From Allodiplogaster sudhausi (lineage: Eukaryota; Nematoda; Chromadorea; Rhabditida; Diplogasteridae): a stretch of DNA of 64,000 nucleotides. The translations under genes were made by a program, and so were the position numbers. Below the pieces are notes generated by a model that did no database searches, was not told the origin of the DNA, and saw only the letters and a program-made list of their open reading frames with translations. This document shows, one piece after another, positions 36,633 to 47,275 of the stretch; within the stretch, counting starts at the first letter, position 1, and every line of letters starts with the position of its first letter. The stretch lies in contig CALZFC010000243.1 in NCBI GenBank assembly GCA_945643635.1, forward strand, positions 140,001 through 204,000, given 5' to 3'.

Positions 36633-37901
36633 ATGTCTCCAACAATCCTGCACCTCGGCACGGGCTCCTTCCATCGAGCCCACCAGGCATGGTACTTGCA
36701 TCGGATGAATGAGAAGCTGCCAGCGGACGCTCCCGAAGAGAAGAGATGGAAACTGGTCTGTGGCAACATCCGCAACGACATGAACGCCGTGATGGATCTG
36801 CTGAAGGAGCAGAACTGCACGTACACGCTCGAGATAATCGAGACGGACGGAAAGAAGAGCTATGAGACTATTCGATCCATTCACAAGGTCAGAGCTTATT
36901 CTTTATCGTATCATAATCTTTTATGCATGATTTTTTTTTAAATCAAAATGATTTTGTGCCAGTTTTACACAACGTCTCTCTCTAGAAGAAGAAAAGAGCG
37001 AGAAATTGTGCAGATCATCGGATGGTCTCCAGACTTGCACGAAGTGATCGAAGCGGGAGCAGACCCGGAATGCCGCATCATCACCTTCACTGTTACAGAA
37101 GGAGGCTACTACCTGGATGCACAGGACCGACTTCTCATCAAGCATCCAGACATTCTGGCAGACATCAAAGGTTACTGCTCATCTTTGATGCCGCGCGTAC
37201 TCAAGGAAGCACCGTATTACATTGTAATCTACATACAAACATATGTACATACATACATGCATGCTCTCACATTTTTAATAATTTTTTCGTCTAAATGTGT
37301 TAATTTATTGGATAAACTATTGAAGGTGGAGTCGGCACAATTTACGGAACAATTGCGTCAATTCTAGAACAGCGAGCGCAGCGAGGTTCGTGCCCGACCT
37401 TTTCTTTATTTCATTAGTCTATTGAAGAGTTGATTCCGCCCTCTCGCGTGTCATCTTCTTCTAATATTACATAATTTATTAAAAAGTAATGAATTAAGAA
37501 GAAATAGTTAAGGAAGAATGATGAATGACAGTTTTCCTCTGCCATTCAGGATCAGAAGGCGCCATCTCTCTGATGAGTTGTGACAATCTTCGCCGGAACT
37601 CGGAACGCTTCAAGACGGGAATGGCCGAGTTTCTGGCGCGGAGCGGGAAGAAGGAGTTGCTCGCGTGGTTCGAGCAGTACGCTGCTTGTCCCTGTTCCAT
37701 GGTGAGGAAGAGACTTCCCACTCAGAGTACGGAGAGAGACTCTTTGACAGGTCGACCGACTGACTCCGCGGCCATCGGCAGAAGTGGTTAAGAGAGTGAA
37801 GGAAGCCACGGGAGTCCAGGATCCATGCGCAGTCATGAGCGAGGCATTCGCGCTGTGGTTCATCGAGGACAACTTTCCCACCGGCAGACCCGACTGGGAT
37901 A

Positions 37902-37953
<52 letters not shown>

Positions 37954-38951
37954 TTCTCTCGCTCTCTCTCACTCTCTCTCTCACTCTCTCGCTCTCTCTA
38001 GCTCTCTCTCTCTTTCTTTCTTCTCTCTCTCACTCTCACACTTTCTCTAGCTCTCTCACTCTCTCGTTCTTTCTCTCTTTTTCTCACCCTCTCCCCTTCC
38101 CTCTCTCTCTCCATCTCCCTAGCATCGCGAGTGTGCCTAAGGGCGGAGCAGTGTTCGTGGCGGATGCTCGTCCGTACCTGGAGGCGAAGATCCGCGTGCT
38201 GAACGCGGGCCACGGCTGCGCGGCGTGGGCGGGCGCCTTGGCTGGCTACACCTTCATCCACGAGGCTCTCCAGGACAAGGACATCCATCAGATGAGCTAC
38301 GATTACATCACTCACGACGCGATCCCCTGCATTACTCCCTGCCCACTCGACCTTGAGTGGTTGGCTTTTTTTTCGTTGTTGCTAGTTTTAGTTTAGACAA
38401 TCGAGATGCGTGGTAAATGTTACAAAAGCATTGCAAAAGTTTGACTACAAGTGCCTCTAAAATGGCCAGGTTCCGTGACGCGTTCTTTGACCGCTTCGGG
38501 CACGAACACATCCCCGATCGACTGGAGAGGGTCACTCTCAATGGATACGAGAAAGTGCAAGGTTCGGAGAAGAAGAAGAAGACACCGATCTACACTTAGT
38601 TACTGATGGCAATGATTTGATCTACCCCGTTCTATAGGATTCGTGTCGAGTACCGTGAAGGACTGCATCGAAGAGGGGAGGAAGCCGGCGGCAACTGGAG
38701 TCATGATCGCCCTCTTCCTCCGCTACCTCGGGCTGTGGGTGGAGGACAGGCTGCCATTCGAGCATCATGAAGCTGATCTCAGCAAGGAGGAGGCACGCGA
38801 GATGGTCGAGGCTGCCGACCCGGCCAGGGCATTCGCAGGGCAGCAGAAGACGTGGGGCGACCAGGCTGGCCATCCACTGCTCGAGGAGGCCATCCGGGAA
38901 GGACTCGTCAAGGTTGACGCTTGGCTCGACGCCAGGAAGAGAAGGAAATAA
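36633..38951 (+). CDS. Long-chain mannitol/polyol dehydrogenase
   Basis: Family of NAD(P)-dependent mannitol 2-dehydrogenase, fructuronate reductase and arabinitol dehydrogenase, which oxidise polyols to ketoses in the cytosol. Exons 36633-36887, 37014-37170, 37326-37385, 37550-37701, 37751-37903, 38142-38359, 38470-38561, 38638-38951; phases join to 466 aa, the usual length. Seen: a nucleotide-binding start LHLGTGSFHRAHQAWYL, TFTVTEGGYYL, ISLMSCDNLRRN, CSMVDRLTP, SEAFALWFIEDNF then PTGRPDW, and the catalytic K....N..H triad at Lys275, Asn280, His283 (EAKIRVLNAGH), with the 5- and 3-residue spacing known from bacterial mannitol 2-dehydrogenase. The exact polyol cannot be told from sequence. 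Intron 5 is almost pure (CT)n. The family is mainly bacterial and fungal, so ancient transfer is possible, but seven introns show it is an established nuclear gene. Confidence 0.9.
37904..38120. repeat. (CT)n filling a dehydrogenase intron
   Basis: The donor itself is GTCTCTCTCT and CT repeats continue to within about 20 bases of the acceptor. TAAG at 38138-38141 is used, because the earlier TAG acceptor leads to an in-frame stop. Confidence 0.85.
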
Positions 38952-39418
38952 ACAGAATTCAACAATTGCTTACTTACTATCCATTCCCTTTCATTTCCAC
39001 CTATACCTTGTTTTACATACATAATTGTAGATGTTATTAATTTGTTATGTACATTATGCCGTTATATTCGTCGTAGTCATTCACATATTGAAACATTTTC
39101 ACCCCTCTCCCTCAAAAAACTTTCCCTTGTTCACTCATTTGCATGCATACTATGTATGTATATGTTCTATTCTTGCGTATAAAGACATTACAATGAGAGC
39201 AAAGTTGAAGATGTTAGAATAAAGAGTAAAATGTCATCAGGAAAAATCCGCAAATAGCACCGCTAGTGCTGACAATTCAAGCGAATTTACTTACAAAAGT
39301 TAATTGAAGTTGCTATGTACATGAAGTTTTATCACTTTTGATAAACATAAGAAGGATGCACGATAAGTTTACGGCAGATGAGCTGAAAGTCGTGTTGGCC
39401 AATTACGAGGCATTGGGA

Positions 39419-39461
<43 letters not shown>

Positions 39462-40812
39462 AGAAAGAGCGAAGATTGAGAGAGGTAGAGAGGAGAAAGA
39501 TATGAGAGAGAACGAGAGAGAGAGACAGAGAAAGAGAGCGAGAAGAGAGACAGAGAGAGAGACAGAGAAAGAGGGATATAGATCAGTAGACGAGAGAGTA
39601 AAGTGAAGTGACAAAAAAGAGTTAATACAGGGAACACCAAAACTCGCTTCTAACGTCTTTCACAATTTTTTATATTCTCTTATAGTCGAGGATAGCAGGG
39701 AAAACCACATGCATCAGCATTTTTTTTCGTTAAAAAATGTTTAAAAAAATTATTTAATTATTTTCATCCAACAATTTTTTGTTCTCTATCTCTTACTCTC
39801 TCTCTTCCTCTCCCTTCCACTCTCTCTTTCTCTCTCTATCTATTTCATATTATGCAGTATCACTGGTACGGGGCCTCCAGAAGGTGCTCTATTGCTAGAC
39901 TCTTGTGCATGTCTTTGAGGTGACCCGGTTAAAGACTTGAGGCAAACCGTGTCCCTTCCCTGTAGCCTTGTTCGACGGTGATGCCGAATCGAAAGGTTAC
40001 TGTTAAACCAAGAAAGTAACAGTTCTAAAAAAGATGTTCGTAAAATATTTCATGCCTCATAATCTCTTGCATTCCACTTGGCAAGGGAGCCCCTTAGGGG
40101 TGACTCATCATATTGCTGAGCCGGACTTATGTATTTATTTTTAAAAAAATTCGTGCGCCTTTGGAGGAGAACTCAAGACTGGTTCGGTGGCTGCGGTGAG
40201 CAGAGACCGCGAAGGGGTTCACTGTGAAAGGGCGCGGCCACTTGGCAGTTGGTTTCGGCTGGCAGATTAAGGTTGAGTCACAACTAGCAACTATTCATCT
40301 GATTTCCTACATTTTCTGCATCTTCTCTCGAAGGCTCCTCTGGCGCAGCACTGTTTCCGTTCAATTTCATTCCTTCATTTCCTATTTTTCTCAATCTTTC
40401 TCTCTCTCTCTCATTCTCTCTCTCTCTAGTTCCCTCTCTTTTCTCATTCGTTTTTTCTCTCTTTCAGACCTTGTCTATTTCTCTCATAATCTTTCGTACT
40501 TCTCTCTCGCTGTAAATCTTCCGCACGCACGATTACTTCCAATGTATAATATGATCTACATCAGTTCTAAACTATGTATTATATATATATACTTTACGAA
40601 GTAATGCTAAAATCGCTTATAAATCAAATATAGTTAGCACAAAATTTCGATTCGTACTTCAAATAGAAATGGCAGCAAACATTAAAAAGATATTAGACAT
40701 GTGTCTGAGTATAATCTCGCGAGCACGGAGAGAGTAGTGAGTCAGTGGACGACCATTTCAAGAGGAGCCATCAGAGAGTCAGCGTTGGTTGGGGATCGCA
40801 AACAGAGAGAAG

Positions 40813-40851
<39 letters not shown>

Positions 40852-41115
40852 GAGAGAGTGGGAGAGAGAAGGGGAATACAAGAACGGAAGAAAACGAGAA
40901 ACAGAGATAGAGTGAGAGAGAGAGTGAGAGAGAGAGAGTGAGAGAGAGTGAGAGAGAGAGAGATGGAGATAGAGAGCAACAAAGAGCGAGGAGAGTTTGG
41001 CTATAATAGGGCGACACTGATCGGTCGGCCACGGGCGAGAAGTGGCCAGTCATGGAACATATTCAGTGAGATAGTAACGTTTATGCCAGTGGAGAAAAAA
41101 AGGGAGAAAGTAAGG

Positions 41116-41146
<31 letters not shown>

Positions 41147-41579
41147 AGAGAGAGAGAGAGAAAGAGAGAAATATAGAGAAATTATAAAAATGCACTGCTT
41201 TGCTCTCTTTCTCTGTCGCTTTCTCGATCTTTCACTCCCATTTCGCAGCTGACATGCTGTAACTGACCATGAGGAACCACTTACAACAGGAAGACAAGAA
41301 CAACGACTTCAACTGGAAGATAATGCAGGAATTCTGTGGAACGCACTCATCCAGGTGTACGTACATATGTATATTTTTATGCAGCTTTTTCATCTTTAAC
41401 ATTAAAGGAAGTATCCGACGAAAGAAAACCGTATCTGATAAAATTACGTTTCAAACTGCGCTAAACTCCCAACTGGATGAGCCTTTTTTAGCGCCCGCTA
41501 AAAAATTTCAAATTTGAAACGTATGTATATCTAATCTCATGCCATAAATTTAATGTATTTATTTTCCTTCATAATTGGT
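38952..41579. other. Intergenic: dispersed repeat and GA/CT tracts
   Basis: Contains GA tracts (39420-39575, 40815-40975, 41105-41180), one full copy of the dispersed repeat unit (about 39675-40450), and a non-repetitive block at 39850-40020. A short open stretch with ATG at 41269 (MRNHLQQEDKNNDF) ends at a possible donor but could not be linked to any gene. Confidence 0.5.
39675..40450 (+). repeat. Dispersed repeat unit, copy at 39.7 kb
   Basis: Same order as the copies at 33.6 and 59.8 kb: TATAGTCGAGGATAGCAGGG and CCACATGCATC; then GGGGTGACTCATCATATTGC; then GGCTGGCAGATTAAGGTTGA; then CTCGAAGGCTCCTCTGGCGC; then CT. No ORF. Boundaries and target duplications are not resolved. Confidence 0.65.
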
Positions 41580-43590
41580 ATGATTAAAGTATATCAATCG
41601 ATGATTCTGCTTCTCTGCCTGTCGTCGCTGGTCTCTTCCTCTAATCACCACCCCTCTGGCAGTCTGGCACAACGCCAAGCTCCGCCCCCTCCTTTAATAG
41701 GCGGATCATGTTCGCCGTCACAGCTTAATGTTACTATTTTTAGTTTATTTTCAATTAAAAAAGAAGAGAAATAGTAGTTTAAATTGAGTTCGTTTCAACA
41801 GATCGACATACCAAGAATTCAATTTACATATGTATAGTAAAAAGAATTTATTTTTACGCAGTGACAAAAGGAAAAGTATTAAGCAAAGTAAATACTTTAA
41901 AAAGTATATTTTTGAAGAGCTCCTTTTCCAGGATGTTCTCGGCTGCTACGGCCGCTTCCTCGACTTGTACGGGCTCGCGATCGAGCAGTCCGGCTTTCGC
42001 TCTGTTCTCCCTCGCTTCTCGCGTCTCTCCTTCAAGCTGCTCTCTTCGCCCCTGCAGCAGATCTGCTCGTTTGTCTCTACTTAACTATTGTTTATTTTAT
42101 AATTATTTTTATTTTTGTTTAATTTAAATTAATTTTTTCATTTGACACACTTGCATATAATATGTACGTATGTAGATACATATGTATATGGTGACACTCA
42201 CTGGTACGCGAGTGAAAAGTGTCACGATGAAAGAGGTGTTGGATGACGATTGAAAATGAGAGAGAGAGAGAGTTATATAATAAATTAAATTTCCCACCAG
42301 AACTTGGAGCTTTGTGGAAACGTGCCTCGGGCCCCTTTCTCTCGCGTGCATTACACTCGACTCATTCACCCAGGTATATTTTTATATATTTTTCAATTAC
42401 ATTAAATTTTTTTAACACTTCTATGTAGATAATAGCAATTTCTTTTATTATCTTTCTTATGTGTTTAAAAATAGAAATATTTAATAATTATTATGATAAT
42501 GATTATAAAAATCCAGATCACATGGACTCCCCGCGACGCCGCGGAATACATCCAGAACCACGGCTTCTTTGAGTATGCGTGCGGCGCTGGCAGTCAAGGT
42601 TAAAGCAGCTTTAAAGGATCTTTAAAGTCGCTAACTCCTAACACGAATTGCCTGAACTTGAAGTACGGTATGTTTGAGTAGGAATGCTTATTCTTCGTAA
42701 TCTCTGTTCGTCTAAATACCATGTCATTTCCCTCTAATATCAAGTTTTTTTTGTAAAAAATATATTTTTAATTTTTAATTCTTGAGCTTTTTCTCTCAAC
42801 TCCGAGTGTCTGTCACGCGCGTTATCTGTGTCTCCACTCTCTCGCCGCCTTCTCGACTGCGGAGGAAGAGAGCCAGAGGCACCGGCTCAGCCAAGCTTTC
42901 TCTGCGCGTACGTCAGAGTAGAGAGAGAGAATGAAAGGAAGAAAGAGGAGAGAGAGTAAGAGTATGAGAGAGGGATGGGAGAGAGAGAGAGATAGAGAAA
43001 GAGTTTGTATGTGAAAGGGGGCTCGAGAGTGAGAAAGAGAGGGGGAGAGAGAGAGAGATGAGAGACATGGAAATGTGCTAGGAACAAGGAGCACATGGAA
43101 AAGAGATTTGTGCTGGGTGGTGATATCATTTACGAGGTCTTTCGCTAGAATTTAGAGGTCTAAATCCATCAGAATAGTGTAAGAGGATAAGAGTGAGGTC
43201 GATGGAAAGAGGACGATGTTCAGCAGATCACAGAAAAAAGAAGATAGATTTGAGGGGAAAGACCTCTGGAAAAGATGTATGAATTTGGGAAGCAAAAGGA
43301 TAAAGAGTGAGCGTGTACATGAGAGTGGCACAATCATTTGTGTCTTCCTACGGAACAATTGTCATAATTGGCCATACAGATCAGTGTATTTGTTGTAACG
43401 GCAGCGTCCTTTTGTTTTGCAGTACGCGTCATATTCTGGGAGCGATAGGGCTTGTGGAAAAGGGGAAAGGAGACATATAGATAGATTAGAGGGAAATGGA
43501 GAGGAAAGAGAGAGAATGTGAGTGACGGAGAGAGAGAGAGAGAAAGAGAGAGAGAACAGAAAGAGGGAGAGAGGGAGACATAGTACGAGG

Positions 43591-43641
<51 letters not shown>

Positions 43642-44295
43642 ATTCGGCATGAAGGAGATGCTGAATATGGGTCGTGAACACACAAACATTGAGAATGACA
43701 CATCTCGATATGATTCATCTTTACTGGCAGACAAAAAGTGGTGAGATCTAGAAACAGAAAAGGAATTGATTGATTCGTTGTGCTCACATTTCCAAAGCAC
43801 TCGTCTTGACGCGTCAGATTGAAACGAGCGAGAAAGAAAGAGGATGTTTTTTTATGAGAATAAACAATGAAATTCTAATAAACAATTAAGTAAGTAAATA
43901 AATAAGTAAGGGACTAAATATGTAAATAATTAATTAATAATGTTTTTAAAAGAAAACAACTACGTAAATAAAAGAATATTTAATTAAATAAATAATGTAA
44001 TCAATAAATGCACAGGAACGGCCTGACGGCGTTGTCATGCGTCCGCGCAGGAATGACTAGAGAATGCGGAGCGATTGCGGCAGACGCCGTCTGCAGAGCT
44101 GGTCTCTCTCTCTCTCTTTCTCTAACTCTCTCTCTTTCTCTAACTCTCTTTCATATCTCTATCTATTTCAGCCTCTCCTCTCTCTTTCTCTACCTCTATG
44201 TCTATTCTTCCCTATCTCTCCCTTTTCTTTCTATTTTTCTCTCTATCACTCCATCTATCTTGTTTATTTTCATTCTCTCTCTCTCCCGCGATCTA

Positions 44296-44338
<43 letters not shown>

Positions 44339-44619
44339 TTGTCTCTTTCCATTGATCACTTATTTTCTCTATTTCTCTAATTTTTCTTTGTCAGTTGAAG
44401 AAATAATATCCTTTCAACAAAAACTAAAACCACCAGGATAAGTTCGCGTGACGCATGCAATTTTGGAAAAGGAATCGAACTCCCTTGCTACAGCGCTGTC
44501 CAGAATTCTGTTAACTTTTGATTTTTCATGGCTATTTTCCTTAAAAGTGGATGAAACTTTTCACTCTCTTCCCCCCTCTCTCTCTCCTCTCTCTCTCTCT
44601 CACTTTCTCTCTCTCTCCC

Positions 44620-44650
<31 letters not shown>

Positions 44651-44660
44651 ATGTCTCTCG

Positions 44661-44703
<43 letters not shown>

Positions 44704-44858
44704 CAGGCGTCCAAATCGCCCGTCGAGTGGGTGAAGTGGAAGTGACGTGCCTGCATGACATGGCAGAGACGTGCGGCGCTTCCGCCCTTGCTTTCTTCTC
44801 GTTGACTATCCTTCTTCTCGCTCTCTTCCTCGCAGTATCTTCTGAAATGTTTATGTGA
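41580..44858 (+). CDS. Cys-rich secreted protein, CPG4/DUF19-like
   Basis: Exons 41580-41729, 41932-42068, 42301-42373, 42517-42598, 42787-42907, 44016-44101, 44707-44858; all phases join, 266 aa. A signal peptide (MILLLCLSSLVSSS, inner ATG 41601) is followed by a domain with about 14 Cys: GCYGRFLDLYG, LQQICSTWSFVETCLG, FFEYACGAGSQ, ECLSRALSV, LSCVRAGMTRECG, VTCLHDMAETCG. It ends in a hydrophobic C-terminus (ALAFFSLTILLLALFLAV) that could be a GPI signal. Spacing recalls nematode DUF19 and chondroitin-proteoglycan-4 domains; this is family resemblance only. The acceptor at 42786 (TTCTTGAG) and donor at 42069 (GTTTGT) were chosen because they alone keep the frame and the Cys pattern. AATAAA follows at 44866. 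The last exon is duplicated at 60533. Confidence 0.68.
44102..44700. repeat. (CT)n-rich last intron of the Cys-rich gene
   Basis: CT tracts at 44102-44335 and 44570-44700 flank a short unique part; the second runs to the acceptor GGCAG. Confidence 0.85.
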
Positions 44859-45383
44859 CTAATAAATAAACAAAAATTATTTTTTACAAACATTCATTTG
44901 TATACTTCCTTTGTAAATCAAAAAAAGGAAGAAAAAGTGCGAATGATGAAAGTAAATGTGTACAATCTTCTACGTATGAGTGCTCAGAACATTTGATGTG
45001 CATTTGTAAATGTGACGTCATAAAAACAAATTCAATCACGTCTTTATGTCAAAACAAAGATAAGCAACTTACTTCAGCGATTTATGTAAATTTTAGCGAT
45101 CAATATAGAATAGTCGGGGGCAAATAAATTTGTCGAAATAAATTTTTTCTTTGCCCAAGCAATCAATCTGGCTAGATAGACCCCCAAATCCTCATTTTTC
45201 CGAATGCAATGCGCACTTTTAATCTGTTCACATTTAGCTACATTGAACAATATATGTATACATATGTATGTACAGCCTACCACAGATATTTAATTTAATT
45301 TATTCATACATCAAGTTTAATGATGTGACGACATTTTACAGTGACGTTTCGGTTTGAAAAGACTGCCTAGTGAGGTAAAGTAA
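44859..45383. other. Intergenic, AT-rich
   Basis: AATAAA at 44866 serves the upstream gene. Nothing else recognised until the tail of the minus-strand retrotransposon. Confidence 0.5.
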
Positions 45384-45395
45384 AAATAATATGAT

Positions 45396-45422
45396 AATAA
45401 TAATAATAATAATAATAATAAT
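45396..45422. repeat. (ATA)n tail of the minus-strand LINE
   Basis: Nine ATA/TAA units; on the minus strand (ATT)n directly follows the 3' UTR, as in LINEs ending in a microsatellite. Confidence 0.7.
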
Positions 45423-45872
45423 AGAAGGGGGAGGGAGGGTTAAGCAATGCTGATCCTCCGAGTCTCCCGGCATGCGACCGAATTGAGCGGGGTGAGCGAC
45501 TTCCCGAGGGGTGGGCCAGGCCCCTACAGCACTTGAGGAGTGTGCTGAGGCCGACATACCAAGAGGACGCAGAGGGCAGCAGTGAGAGGGAGTTTAAGGG
45601 AGAAGTAGAAGTAGAACATTTGCTTCTTAGATGAAAAATACTCTACGCGTTGGATAAATGAATATAATTTGAGGCAAGAATCATCAATACCAAGGATGTC
45701 GAAAAGAGGCAGAGAGGCTAGGTGTCTTTTGAATACTTCTAGGCTTTGACATTGTGTTACTGAACAAGGCAAAGACTTATACCAGCTTTGAATGCGACAG
45801 GCAAAACTATTTCTTCGAGCAGTCAACTTCCAACGAGGAATATAAAAATTATAAGCCGATAAGCGGCCATTT

Positions 45873-45894
45873 GGTTTAATTACCCAAGTTTGAG
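45873..45894 (+). other. SL1 spliced-leader sequence (22 nt)
   Basis: A perfect match to nematode SL1: it begins GGTTTAATTACCC and ends AAGTTTGAG. The next bases (GTTGTTTCCCTGC) are not those of an SL RNA gene (GTAAAC...), and there is no Sm site or SL RNA fold, so this is not an SL1 locus. It is the 5' end of a trans-spliced transcript that was copied into DNA as the start of the LINE. Confidence 0.9.
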
Positions 45895-46165
45895 GTTGTT
45901 TCCCTGCATCACACCCGCTGCCCTCTCTCACACCCGCTGCCCTCTCTTGCTGTGCGGCCGCTCAACTCTTGGCTCCTTAACGGTCCGCTCAGCTGCAGCT
46001 AATGCTTCCGCCTGTGTGCCTCAGGCCTTCCCAAGTCTCCAAAGGCACTTTCTAAGGTTACCTCTTGCCGTATACGAGCTTCCTCTCTCTCTCCTTTCGT
46101 CATCCAACTCAACTAGTACCCTTGGGCCAGGGGAATACGTGATCTACTTAGGCCCTTTACGAGTT

Positions 46166-47275
46166 ATGTCTGGTCTGGACTCTTCTTCTTCTGACCCTCC
46201 CAAGACTGTCTCTCCTCTGGTCTCGTTTGCCGATCGATTCCAGAACCGCCGCAAGCGGATTCGAGCGGATGGCGGCTCCGTTGGCGACGAGGCAAGCGAA
46301 GACGAACTCATCCACCTCATGGCCCAGAAAGTCGACGCCCTGGTCGTCGCCCTCTCTGCCAAGGACGACGACATCCATTCCCTTTCCACTCTCCTGGCCG
46401 AGAAGGAGAAACGAATCTCCACTCTGGAGGCAGCCCATTTTGATCTTCTTTCGCGTTTTGATGCTTTCCTCTCTGCTCCCGTTCCCGCTAGCACCGAGTT
46501 AGACGTTGAAATGACCCCCCTTTCTCCTTCTCGCGGGGCTGCCTCCGTTCCCCCTCCTTCCAACCCACCTCTTCCTCCCTCTTCCACCTCTCTCGTATCT
46601 GAGGCCGCCTGGAACCCCTAATTCGAGACGGAGGAGGAGAAGGCCGATAGAACGGAACGCCGTCGTTCCGTTGTTGTTGCCGGTGTGGACTATGCATACG
46701 GCACTTCCACTCAGCGAGTTCTCTGTTACTATGATGTTATCACACGTATGCTTGATTTCCTGGATGTCTCTGTTGTCCCCGTAGCAGTGTACCCTCTCCC
46801 CTCTCGCGGCTCCCGCACCGCTCTATTGAAAGTTGTCCTACCCAATTCCGCTGCCCAGGAGGAGATGATCAGGAAGGCCCCTCGTCTCTATCAGTCGGAC
46901 GACTACTTCCGCATCTCCGTCCGCCCTTCCCTCACCCTGGCTCAAAGGGGCATCAAGCCCTCCGCTCCCCGTCCCCGCTTGGATTATTCCAAGTTCTTCC
47001 GCCACCCTCGCCCACTCTCTCAGGCCAATCTCGGCCGCCCCACAAACACCGTCCCCATCCAGCCTCCCCCACAATACAGGCGTCCTGCCGTCCCTCGCAA
47101 TCGTAACCCGTCCTTTACTATCCCCCCTCTCTCCTCTTATCAACAGCATCGCAGTGCTGCTCCCGCTTCCCCTCTCCCTATAACCTGTGGCATCGCAACG
47201 CCGGTCCCCCTCCTTCTTCTTTCTACCATTGGCCTCCTCTCCATTACAATTAAGCAGTGCCATTCGCAGGTCTAA
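46166..47275 (+). pseudogene. LINE ORF1 (RNA-binding protein), one stop
   Basis: Starts MSGLDSSSSDPPKT. The N-terminal half contains a coiled-coil-like stretch (LLAEKEKRISTLEAAHFDLL). After an in-frame TAA at 46619-46621, the same frame continues with TERRRSVVVAGVDYA and ends its folded part with RLYQSDDYFRISVRPSLT, resembling the RRM and C-terminal parts of LINE ORF1 proteins. A Pro/Arg-rich tail follows. Expected role: binding the LINE RNA into a particle. Confidence 0.65.

Noticed and set aside
45873..45985. An SL1 RNA gene
   Set aside because: Only the 22-nt exon is present; the donor GTAAAC, Sm site and snRNA-like 3' half are absent.
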